Below, in pieces: positions 22,044-31,461 of a DNA stretch of 64,000 nt. The stretch is taken from contig JAKUCV010006919.1 of NCBI GenBank assembly GCA_028386065.3, positions 1 through 64,000 of the forward strand, given 5' to 3'. The translations under genes were made by a program, and so were the position numbers. The stretch comes from Turnera subulata (taxonomy: Eukaryota; Streptophyta; Magnoliopsida; Malpighiales; Passifloraceae). Numbering within the stretch: the stretch's first letter is position 1; each line of letters starts with the position of its first letter. Under the pieces are notes generated by a model. It worked only from the letters and a program-made list of their open reading frames with translations, did no database searches and was not told the origin of the DNA.

Positions 22044-22636
22044 AGCTCCTCCCTTTGCAACCCATCTCAGTTTAGCATTTCAAATTTGCCTTGGATTGGA
22101 CCGTCTAGACCCATAATGAATCAGTATGTCCTAAACATGGCCATGCCTTCCTTATCAAGCAAAGGCAATAACACCCAAAACCTTAGCCATCAAACTATTC
22201 AAGAAAATCTGCTTGGCGGCTGTCCACAGGTTCCAAACCAGTTCCAAAATTTTCTCCAAAGCCAATTTCAACGAATCACTGAGTTAGAAAGTGGTCATTT
22301 TGGGAATGAAACAGAGTTCAACCAAACCAACTTTGGGCATTTAATTACGACGGAGCAGCCAATTTTGGCTGTAGAGAGTCTTTTCAATATTCATGGCAAG
22401 CGGAGCAAACCGTCGCCAACAGATCATCATTTGACAATATGACAAGTTCAAATTTTAGCTCAGCTCTATGTACACCACCATCCTGTAGCACAACTCCTTT
22501 GCATTCTTCATCAACGACTAATTATCTCAATGGGAGCAATGAAGATGAGAGGGATAGCTACTGCACTAACTTGTTGATGATTGATTTCCCAAATGGCTTG
22601 GATGGCAAAGTATATTCATCTAGGATTCCGACATAA
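22044..22636 (+). pseudogene. MYB-like transcription factor C-terminal remnant
   Basis: Two overlapping frames (to 22442, and 22439-22636) carry a Ser/Asn/Gln-rich sequence. Motifs such as LPWIGPSRPIMNQYVLNMA, NFGHL, SALCTPP and NGSNEDERDSYC are the kind found in the non-repeat tail of plant R2R3-MYB factors. The frame breaks at about 22440, so it is not translatable as one product. No MYB DNA-binding repeats are present; the upstream part was lost or displaced where the Copia-B LTR ends (22043). Family assignment is by impression of the motifs and could be wrong. Confidence 0.35.
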
Positions 22637-25557
22637 GTGAGACTTTGTAGTTCTGCATATACTATTGATGTTTAGACATAAAAGTCTTTTGATGCCAATT
22701 TTCCTTTGCTTTCTTTTTTTTTTCTTTTGGAGAAATTAATATCATTTTTTTTTTATGATACGATAAGCGATCATGGGTTTTAAGTAATTAAGAAATTAGG
22801 AAAAATCTATGGAGTTGCAATCAAGAAAAGAGTAAAATTTAGGCAGTGAATCCCGACTTTGCGCGTAAGAATTGAATCAAAATGGAATTAATTGAAAACC
22901 CGGTCAAATAAAGGAAGGAACAGGAATAGTAACCCGGACCCGATGGTTTTGTCGCAATGACCGCCAGACTACGGCGGTCAAGCTGAGATGACTGCCAGGC
23001 CTGGGCGGTCATGTATACCTAATTGGGAAATATTTTCTTATTTTTCTTTTTTTTTTTAGCTTAGCTCCTAACCATCAGATTTAGGGTTTAAATCTCGACC
23101 CAAGGATTAAAGTGACCACCCCTAAGACCCTGAAAAATATAAATAGAACCCTATATTCTCACTTTTGGGGAGGAGGAAGCACTTTTAGTTTGGGAAAACT
23201 CTACCCAATTTTCTTCTCAATTTCTTCTACCTTTATCTATCAGATCTTATGTGGGGTTTGCTATTAGTTTTGTATTTTTCCTGAAGTTCCAGAGAGAAAC
23301 AAAGTGGAGCTAAGGAATAGAAAGAGAGTAGAGACAATCTACAAGCCAAAAGCACCAAGAACAACGAAGCACACACCCTATGAGGTAAATAGACTCTACC
23401 CCTTTGATCTTGATCCTTGATCCACTAATTTCTCTGTGATGATATCCTGATACTGATATGTTTCCTTGAGTGTTGATCTAATTCAAGGATTACATGGGCT
23501 TTCAACCCGACTGAGGTACGTAGGATGCATCTAGTGGCGGAGGCACAAGCCAATTTATTTTTTCCCCTTCTCTTTTGCTCTTTAATTTGTTATTTATGCA
23601 TGATGTTTTGGTTCGGATGCCCTTAATCAGTCTGGTCATCGGTCAGACCGAATTTCTGTGGAGAGTGTTCGAACGAACGTTCGAACCCAAATTGACTGAA
23701 GACCGATTTGACTAAAATATTTCGGTCCGGTCAACGGTCAACCTGAGTTGTCCGAATAACACAATTCAAAGATAAAAAATCAGAAAATTGAAAATTCCAC
23801 TTCAAATTTAAATTACAATGAGTTCCAAATGTGAAGCATGAAGCCTTGCTAGTGTTCCATAAAGTGAAGGTTAACTGATCTGTAACAAACAACAACAAGA
23901 TCCCAAAGTGAAAAAAGTTGCTACTCACAGTTCTTTGTTCAGGGACAATTTGCGTGATAAAATCTTACAAAGAATACCCGTGGAGCAGACTAACAGAGAA
24001 GCCGTCGGGGTCGTTTTGCCTGGGTTCGTAAAAGACACCCTATACGAGACGCTGGAAGCCTAGAAGATTACTAAGCTCAGCTAACAAACAAACATGAAAC
24101 AACAACATGCCCAGAAACAAAATAAATCAATAAAAGAAGTGGGTTTTATTCCAAAAAAGAAAACAAGAGAGAAAGTAGCACGGTTCTTACTCTGAGTTCT
24201 GACGAGATCGACGCCTCAGTCGGCTGCTTCCCATCGTTGACAAGCAGAGAAGCAACGTCGGGGTCACTGCTCACTGAGTCACCGTCATAGACTCGCAGTC
24301 AAGCACTGAAGCTGATGCCGTCGTTGATGCCTGCTTGGGTGCGATTCAATGTTAGAGTTAGGGGAGAGAGATAGTTCGATGGGGATGGGAATTGGAAATT
24401 TCAATGTTAGACTAGGGTTAGGGGAGAGAGAGATCGATGGGGATGGGGATTAGGATGGGGAATTGGGGATTTCTTCTGTGTTAGGGTTAGGGGAGAGAGA
24501 AGAGAGAGAGTTTCGATTGATTTGTGTGAACTCCTCCCTTCTTTTTCTTTCTTTTCTAGTTCTTTTATCTTTTTTCCACTCAAAACGAACATTTTATTTA
24601 CTATTAGTTGGGTTGGGGTTGGCCGGCTAGTAATACTAAGGGTTGCTTTGGGTTGGATTGGGGGTTGTTTTAAATACACATGAAGATCGATTGGTTTTTC
24701 AGTCAGACCGGAATTCACCCAGCCTGTTTAAACAAAACCCAAATTCTTATCCGATCCTATTCGAACCAAACTAAAATTCTTAATTTGGTTCGGTCATTGT
24801 TTGAACCAAACATAATCCGATTCGAACACCGGTCTTTTTGGTCTGTCTAAGTCAGCTGCTCACCCCTAGTTAGTGCAAGTGACGCAAATTTGTTTGGAGG
24901 TGGTTAATTGAATTAAATTGGGATTAGAAGTGGTCGATTGATAAAAAAAAAATTCAGGTGGTGAGTTTAACGTGGACTAAAATTCAGGGGTCAAAATGTA
25001 ATTAATTTGATTAAGACACGTGTCCATCCATATGTGCTGTGGGTTTTCCACCATCCATGAGTGGAGATTCCGAAGCTTGATACTGTTCCAGACTCCGACG
25101 AGGGGTTTGCGGTGGATGTCATTTGAGAGGAGGCCGGGAGCTGTTTTCGCTGGGTTCGAGCTACAGCGAGGGGGAGTGGCAGGCTACGACAGAAACCAAG
25201 TCTCGAGAATGGATTTGCAATGGACGAATCAAGCCTTGAGCGATTCGTGACTTAACAGTGAAACTTGTTTTTCTTTTTTGATTCGCTGGAATATTTGTTG
25301 TTCGAGGTGGTTTATTAATGACGTATTGGGTTGTTTCGCCTCGAGGGTTATCGGTGTTGAAGGATTCGGTTTTATGGAGTTTGGATGTGCGTGATAGTAG
25401 ATTTGGATGGCTTGGAGAGGACTGAAGTGGGCAGAACTGGAATGGGTGGAAACCACGTCGGGTTCAGCAAAACAGTGGCTCTAGGCTCCGGTTATGGCGT
25501 GAAACGGTGAGGACCATACACTTTGGTTCTGTTTTGATAGTTTTTGAGTGGGAAAAC
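22637..25557. other. Intergenic DNA with an LTR relic and low-complexity repeats
   Basis: At about 22900-23560 there is an LTR-like segment: two adjacent 23-bp hairpins (22958-23011), TATAAATA at 23138-23145, and a downstream GAGGTACGTAGGATGCAT (about 23513), a motif I associate with plant Ty3 Tat/Athila-type LTRs. At about 24350-24510 a G-rich unit (TTAGGGGAGAGAGA... GATGGGGATGGG) recurs about three times. Otherwise only short ORFs without recognisable similarity (for example 25020-25250). Confidence 0.4.
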
Positions 25558-27086
25558 TGTTAGTGCAGAATCCCTTCGCTAGAGGGGGGGTGAATAGCGA
25601 TAATCGAATTAAAACGAAATAAGCAGGAATTAAATTGCGGAATTTAAAGATTGAAGGACACAAAGATTTTTATACTGGTTCACACACAACTAACTTGTGG
25701 CTAATCCAGTCCTTCAAGTCTCACTTGAAGATTTCACTAGTGTTAAGCTTACGGGTGCTTAACAAACCGTTACAACCTAGGAATTCTAGTCACAAGAATC
25801 CTAAACCTGAAAGTTCAAGTCACATGAACCTCAGCACTCTTGCTTGAAGATACCTTACTTCAAGTCTTCTCACACAAGAAGATATACACCTCTTCTTATG
25901 AATCTAACCAAGGGAACTAACCTCCCTTAAGGTGTGTAAAAAAGAAAAAAAAAAACACAATCACTCAAACAAGGGTCTCTCTCAAAGAGCAGGTATAAGT
26001 ATACAAATGAAGCCTCTCAATCCTCAAAGGATATTGGCTCAATTTTGATTTTTATGAATGTATGCAATGAATGCTTGAAAGTGTAGAGTTGATTAGTTTT
26101 TAAAATAGAGACCTACATGCTTTATTTATAAGGTTGAAAACATGTATTACCATTGGAAAATCAATTCAAGACATCTTTAAACAAAGTAACATGGAAAGGT
26201 GAAAAGTGTATCTGCTCATGTTGGCTGAACATCGATGTTGCAAATCAGGACATCGATGTTCTAGCCTTTGAATATGCAATATTGGTCCAACGGTCATAAG
26301 GACATCGATGTTTCCAAATTGGACATCGATGCCCTGGCCAGTAAATATGAATTATTGAGCTAACGGTCACTAGAACATCGATGTTCTCCATATGGACATC
26401 GATGTTCCACAAAACGTTGTCCAAGACCCGAGACCAAATAACCAAATAACATCGATGTTGAGATTGTGAACATCGATGTTTCCAGGCCACTGCCAAAGAA
26501 TGTTGGAAACTTATTTGAAGAACATCGATGTTGTAAATTTGGACATCGATGTTCTGACCTTAGAAAAAAATTTTTGTTCAAAACCCTAGCCAAAATAACA
26601 TCGATGTTCCTTAGTTGAACATCGATGTTTTGGACATTCTCAAAACGTTTTTGAAGCCTGATATAATAGGACATTGATGTCATAACATAAGACATCGATG
26701 TTCAGACTCTTCAAGACAATTTTTAAGCATAACGGTCATGAGGACATCGATGTTCAGTAATGGGACATCGATGTTCAAGGCTCGGAAAACAAAAATGTGA
26801 ATGAAACAAAATCAAATTGATGCATGAGTAAAGGTGATTTTGTTTGAGCCAATATCTTAGAGACATTGAATGTTTAACCTTGTATACAATTGAGTTCCTA
26901 ACTCTTCTTGTGCTTCTTGTTTGATCATGTCACATCCATTCTTGAACTTTTGATGTTATAATGGCTTTGCTTTTGATTATTTCTTTTTGCTTGAGCCTTC
27001 AATTCAATTCATGCCAAGATTTTGTTTCTTGCATAGTTTGTCAATATCAAAACCTGTATGAAACACAAAGGCAAAGGCATCCAACA
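25558..27086 (-). repeat. 3' LTR of the Sirevirus-like element
   Basis: 1529 bp, starting TGTTAGTGCAGAATCCC and ending GGCATCCAACA. It carries the phased palindrome array at 26229-26774. It differs from the other LTR (32922-34434) at scattered positions. Confidence 0.85.
26229..26774. repeat. Phased ACATCGATGT palindrome array (LTR copy 1)
   Basis: Sixteen sites in eight doublets, with starts at 26229/26250, 26302/26323, 26375/26396, 26449/26470, 26522/26543, 26598/26619, 26671/26692 and 26744/26765. Spacing within every doublet is 21 bp. Doublet-to-doublet spacing is 73, 73, 74, 73, 76, 73 and 73 bp. Only 26323 (ends GC) and 26671 (ACATTGATGT) depart from the 10-bp palindrome. The DNA between sites is poorly conserved. 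Confidence 0.95.
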
Positions 27087-27262
27087 ATTTCCCCCTTTTT
27101 GATAATGACAAACAATGAAAGTATATGCCGAGATTTATAAATTTCAAAGTGGGATGAATTCCCCCTCACTTGATGCGTAGTTATTTTTTAATTCCCCCTT
27201 AGTGAGTGCATATCCTTAGTGAGTGCATATACTTTCTGTGATTTTTCCCCCTTTTGGCATTA
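27087..27262 (-). other. Multiple polypurine-tract-like sites
   Basis: Plus-strand CCCCCT or CCCCTT tracts lie at about 27089, 27164, 27195 and 27248, i.e. G-rich purine runs in element sense. The first directly abuts the LTR (complement AAAAAGGGGGAAAT). Repeated PPT-like tracts at this position are a feature I associate with Sireviruses. Confidence 0.65.
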
Positions 27263-27367
27263 GCAAAAAGAAATGGCAAAGGCAAAGTATATTATTGAAT
27301 TTGAAAGACAAGGCATAAAACATAAACATGAAACATAAGCATTAGTGAAAAATTAAAAGCTATGATC

Positions 27368-28618
27368 CTAGTTCCCATCATCGTTGTCATCCTCATCATC
27401 TTCAGCCTCTTCCTTATCTTCTTCTTCATTTTCCGCGTCCATGTCCATAGGATCACCGGCCACAGTAGGATTACATGGCTCATCCTCATCATCTTCTTCA
27501 GCTCCGAAATCATAGCCCTGAAAAGTTGTATGATAGGGTGGAGGTTGATAGTGCACCCTATCAAAGTAGGACCGAAGAGCATGCCCTTGACGTTGAACTT
27601 CGAGGTCAATGCGATCAATGGACCGTCCCATGCTAGTAACACTCGCTTGGAGGTGTGTAAGAGATGCTGCAATCGATTCAAGAGTTACAGCAGGAGCATG
27701 AGGAGCGGGTTCGGGACGAGGTGGTGCTGCGGAACTCTCACCCGGTGTAAGGTTGGGTTCGTGCTCGGGTTTACCGGATCGGAAGGTGTCATCGCAAATT
27801 GCCCACGTTTTTGTATGAGAGACTTGGGGACCTTCCCTAGCATCAATGCCAACCTGCAGAAGAATGTCCAGCACCAAGGTAGGATAGGGCAAGGAATGAC
27901 GGGTGGATTGAGGCGGATAGTCGGTCATGTGCATAAGCACAAAACGTGCCCAATTAATTGGAGCATGATGGAGAATGGCATGGAGTATCTTCACATCTTG
28001 AATAGAGAGGATGGTATGATTTCCGGGTCGTGGCTTTATGACACGGGTGATGAGATAGAATAGAACACGATACTCCGGATGGATGGAATGAATTGTGGGT
28101 CGCTTGGAGTGGGTGGTACGGACGACCTCCGTGAAACCGATCTGTTGCAGAAGAGGGGCTTCCTGTGTCGTGATGAAATGAGGACCACCATAAGATGCAA
28201 TATCCTCACCCTGAAATGGTAAGCTGGAAACTACCCCGAATTGCTCAAGATTTAAGGAGATATCGATTCCATTCACCTGAGCAGTTAACACGTCACCGTC
28301 GTGATTGAGGGTGGAGTAGAATGCTCGGGTGAAGTCGGCACTAAATTGATGACTTCGGTTGGTGACGAATTCCCACAATCCAGATGCTCGAAGATGCTCT
28401 TCAAGACGAGTATAGTTCTTTTCCCTCGGATAAGAAACCGGAAGATACCGGGGAGGGAAAATTGAACGATTGTGGAAGAAGGATTGATAGAGATTGAGTT
28501 GTTGACGAGAGGGAAACCAAGCAGCAGATTGGTCATGTAGAGGGAATTTAGGAGAAGAGGAAGAAGTACCGCCTCTTTTGGTTGGTTGTCTCACGGGTGT
28601 TTTGCCGTGTCGGCCCAT
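27368..28618 (-). CDS. Env-like ORF of the Sirevirus-like element, 416 aa
   Basis: Intact ORF between the lost pol region and the PPTs, the position of the env-like gene in Sireviruses. Residues about 1-20 are basic (RQPTKRGG). The middle section (about 60-260) has the pattern of the 'putative plant transposon protein' domain: FTRAFYSTL, then VNGIDISLNLEQFG, then RVLFYLITRVIKP. Residues about 290-330 are Pro/Ala-rich, and 330-360 could be a short coiled coil (ASLTHLQASVTSMGRSIDRI). The C-terminus is a long Glu/Asp tail. I see no signal peptide or clear transmembrane segment, so a membrane envelope function is not supported; the name is positional. The opposite-strand ORF at 27362-28063 is a shadow. 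Confidence 0.7.
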   Translation of the reverse strand: MGRHGKTPVRQPTKRGGTSSSSPKFPLHDQSAAWFPSRQQLNLYQSFFHNRSIFPPRYLPVSYPREKNYTRLEEHLRASGLWEFVTNRSHQFSADFTRAFYSTLNHDGDVLTAQVNGIDISLNLEQFGVVSSLPFQGEDIASYGGPHFITTQEAPLLQQIGFTEVVRTTHSKRPTIHSIHPEYRVLFYLITRVIKPRPGNHTILSIQDVKILHAILHHAPINWARFVLMHMTDYPPQSTRHSLPYPTLVLDILLQVGIDAREGPQVSHTKTWAICDDTFRSGKPEHEPNLTPGESSAAPPRPEPAPHAPAVTLESIAASLTHLQASVTSMGRSIDRIDLEVQRQGHALRSYFDRVHYQPPPYHTTFQGYDFGAEEDDEDEPCNPTVAGDPMDMDAENEEEDKEEAEDDEDDNDDGN

Positions 28619-28867
28619 GGATTGCGTGAGAAATTAAGGAATAAAGAGTTGAAGAAATGAAGGATATGGAGTAGAGAATGACTTGGTGAGATTGTGGAGA
28701 AGAGTAAAGATGTAAGGCATTGGATTTTATGTAAGAGGCAGCAAAGAAAATAGTTGTTGGGGGGCTGATAACAGCTAGTAACGGCTATAAACGGCTAGTT
28801 GGTTTAAGAAGACAACGGCCAAATTGGCTCTCAACGGCTATATTTTTTTTTGAAAATCTGCAGTTGA

Positions 28868-29361
28868 ACATCGATGTCCATGAAGGTAACATCGATGTTC
28901 TGTTCAGTTGCGTTGATTGTGTGAATGACTAACGGCTATATTTTTTAAAGTCTACAGCTGAACATCGATGTTATGTGCTCTCGAGTCCGAGTTAAGAGAT
29001 AGGTTAGTCAGTTGAGCATCGATGTCCATAATGGGAACATCGATGTTATATGCTCTCGGGTCCGAGTTATGAAATAATTAAAGAAATCAGAACATCGATG
29101 TTCGTAATGAGAACATCGATGTTGCATGCTCTCTGGTTGAAATTCGAAAGAGCAAAAGAATGAACATCGATGTCTTGGGTTTGAACATCGATGTTCCGAT
29201 ACAAAACATCAATGTTGTATGAGTGTTATATATTTAATACATATTGGTGTTAGAAAACTTACCTGAACATCGATGTTGTGATACGCAACATCGATGTTTT
29301 TACCATTCTGCCTCTTATTCAATGCATTCAACATCGATGTTTGTCAGAACGACATCGATGT
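28868..29361. repeat. Palindrome doublets downstream of antisense ORF 2 in element sense (internal cluster 1)
   Basis: ACATCGATGT or one-mismatch sites at 28868/28889, 28962, 29016/29037, 29092/29113, 29164/29185/29206, 29267/29288 and 29331/29352. Spacing within groups is 21 bp throughout. Several groups are 72-76 bp apart, though spacing is less regular than in the LTR. The run 29164-29206 is a triplet. No protein-coding ORF is supported here; AACATCGATGTT-derived 'NIDV/HRC' peptides are artefacts. Confidence 0.9.
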
Positions 29362-29821
29362 TTCTCTGTTTGCCTTGTAAGGTCCTTTCTTGTGCAACCT
29401 TGCTTGTCGTCCGAATCGAGCTGTCCCTACAAAACAGATTTAGTAGAGCCTTGGATGCTCAAATTAGCAATGGATAACACACGAGTTTTATGGAATGAAA
29501 CATGTGTGACAATTTCAAGAGGTGGTAAGTGTCCCTCTTCCCCTAAGAGACATTTTCTTCTTGTCGTCAGTGCACTGGGCTCGAGAAATTGTCTTGTCAG
29601 TTGGACTTTGGTTGCTTCCGATGCCCAACTAATCAGATAGTAAATCCCGTGTCGGATCAATAATGCAACTTATGCTAGATTTTTCAACAAAGCAAATTTT
29701 TGATTAGTTGAGAAATTGGCGGTTAGTAATAATGAAATTGGCGTTTCCATTTGTCGAGGTATTTCTTAAGCTCTGGCAAATGTGGTAGGGGTCTGCCCTT
29801 GGAACATTGCAGCTTTGGTTC

Positions 29822-29828
29822 TATAAAA
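29822..29828 (+). promoter_or_regulatory. TATA box of antisense ORF 2 (Sirevirus-like copy)
   Basis: TATAAAA, 87 bp before the ATG at 29916, leaving an A-rich leader of about 60 nt. It is placed like the TATA box in the Ty3 copy, which lies 104 bp before its ATG. Confidence 0.65.
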
Positions 29829-29915
29829 GGCAGAGATTAAGATCATTAGACAGAAAATTATAAGCCAACTTCAGAAAGAGAGATTAGAAAAATCAAAAGC
29901 AAAAAGGAAAAAAAA

Positions 29916-30599
29916 ATGCCTTCCCCTTCCACCGTCTTTTTCGTTGAAGGTGCAGCCGTAGGTAGAAGAAATCGGTTGTCCTTCAGTATCGCAAATGAGC
30001 AACAAGGGCCATTTCCAGAGGAACTAACAAGAATTCCTCGTCTTGTCTTTGTAGACGAAATCTATTCGTCCCGATTCTTTATCACCCCTATGGAAGAAGT
30101 CATATTCCTGGATCATCAACAAACCCTGCGAACTTCCTACTATGGTACGGCTAATTCAACGACGTTTTTTATTTCTGACCGGTTTCAGGATCTTCGGTTG
30201 GAACCAACCTGCCAGACTCTGAATGAGGGCAGTCACTACCAGATTACAATGACCGCTCAGAGCATTCCGCGAGTGGCTGGAGTAGCGCCGACTTGGCCAA
30301 AGGTTCGCCTTTTGGTGTGGAACTGCAGGGGTATCACGGCACGTTCCCAAGATTTTGTTCGAACTCTACGAGACTTGAAGAACCAATATAAACCAAATAT
30401 GGTTCTGCTCACCGAGACTCAATGGCAGCAAACCGGAGATCATGGAAATATTCCTCTTCGCTTTCCACCAACACATCGGTTCGAGCTTCCTGGTCAGAAC
30501 AACTCGGGTGGAATGTGGTTTGCTTGGAGTCATTGTATTAGGGTTAATATAGTTCATACTCCTAATGGCTTTTCTGTAACAGCTGAACCAAATCGTTAG
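29916..30599 (+). CDS. Antisense accessory ORF 2, second copy, 227 aa
   Basis: Intact single-exon ORF opposite to the host element. It has the same length as 8249-8932 and aligns without gaps; many codon differences are synonymous, as expected under purifying selection. Invariant blocks: SSRFFITPMEE (51-61), LRTSYYG (71-77), PTWPKVRLLVWNCRG (125-139) and LRDLKNQYKPNMVLLTETQW (151-170). The last 100 residues look like the front part of a LINE APE-type endonuclease, including WNCRG, a Glu in LTETQ and an SGGMWFAWS block. The C-terminal catalytic half is absent. TATA box at 29822, polyadenylation signal AATAAA at 30758-30763. The ORF sits between two clusters of palindrome doublets. No family known to me covers residues 1-124. 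Confidence 0.8.
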   Translation: MPSPSTVFFVEGAAVGRRNRLSFSIANEQQGPFPEELTRIPRLVFVDEIYSSRFFITPMEEVIFLDHQQTLRTSYYGTANSTTFFISDRFQDLRLEPTCQTLNEGSHYQITMTAQSIPRVAGVAPTWPKVRLLVWNCRGITARSQDFVRTLRDLKNQYKPNMVLLTETQWQQTGDHGNIPLRFPPTHRFELPGQNNSGGMWFAWSHCIRVNIVHTPNGFSVTAEPNR

Positions 30600-31011
30600 G
30601 AGCACAATGTAACAAGCCTGTTTACTTTTCAGCATATGAGATAGCATGAGTGTGTAATATGTTTTGTGCAAGTGTGTCTTTGTAAAATATGTGATCAAGT
30701 ATGATTGTAACATAGAGTGTATGTAAGAGTTATTGTATCATGTGATTGTAAGATATCAATAAAATGTTTATGTTTTCAGCATGTGTGTAAGATTCTTCCA
30801 TATGAGTGTTCATCAATCAAGCTTGTGTTTCTCAATTTGATCAATTGTGCACTAACTACTAGCTTATCTTAAATTAAAAAAAAAATAAATGATCTTCCTG
30901 AGGTATTTAGTCATGAATATCCTGCCAAAATTTCTTAACTTAAGTAAAAAAAAAGTTAACTCACTTCTAAGTTGTGAAAATGCAACAATGTCACAACATC
31001 TCATAGTCGTA

Positions 31012-31268
31012 ACATCGATGTGTGCTTAGCCAACATTGATGTTTAGTGCTCTCTGGACATAAATTTAATTTTATCTAATGAATGAACATCGATGTTGTCT
31101 TGTGTACACATCGATGTTTAAGAAATGAAGAGAACACTTACTCAACATCGATGTTTTGATACGAAACATCGATGTTATTTCATATCGGTTCTTGGCGGGC
31201 TTTGCTGCTTGCTGGAACATCGATGTTGTGCTTCAAAACATCGAAGTTTGTGGTAACGACATCGATGT
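31012..31268. repeat. Palindrome doublets (internal cluster 2)
   Basis: Sites at 31012/31033, 31086/31108, 31145/31166 and 31217/31238/31259. Within-group spacing is 21 bp (22 in one case). Group starts are 74, 59 and 72 bp apart. The last group is a triplet whose middle site is mutated (ACATCGAAGT). Confidence 0.9.
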
Positions 31269-31299
31269 TTGTTTGATCCAGCAGATGTTGTTCCCCCTG

Positions 31300-31443
31300 T
31301 CTTTTTGCCTTAATAACAAGTGCCTGCAAAACAACATTCATTCTTGCATTTCTGCAAGAAATAGTAAAAGACTTGGATGCTTCTTTGATCATATGCTTGG
31401 AGCATCCGCAATCAAGGTACCAAAGTACACTTGATGCCTTCAA
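31300..31443 (-). pseudogene. Protease fragment of the Sirevirus-like element
   Basis: The frame contains WYLDCGCSKHM, the Copia aspartic-protease start (normally WYLDSGCSRHM), with Ser of the DSG active-site triad replaced by Cys. Similarity ends within about 15 residues. The sequence then runs into a G-rich tract (plus-strand TTCCCCCTG at about 31290) and the palindrome cluster. This marks the left limit of a deletion that removed integrase, RT and RNase H. Confidence 0.6.
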
Positions 31444-31461
31444 GCATATCTACAAAACAAA

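Noticed and set aside
27362..28063. 233-aa plus-strand ORF
   Set aside because: Exact shadow of the env-like ORF on the other strand; no recognisable domain.
29427..29660. 77-aa minus-strand ORF between palindrome cluster and antisense gene
   Set aside because: No similarity, overlaps an equally open plus-strand frame; could not be supported.
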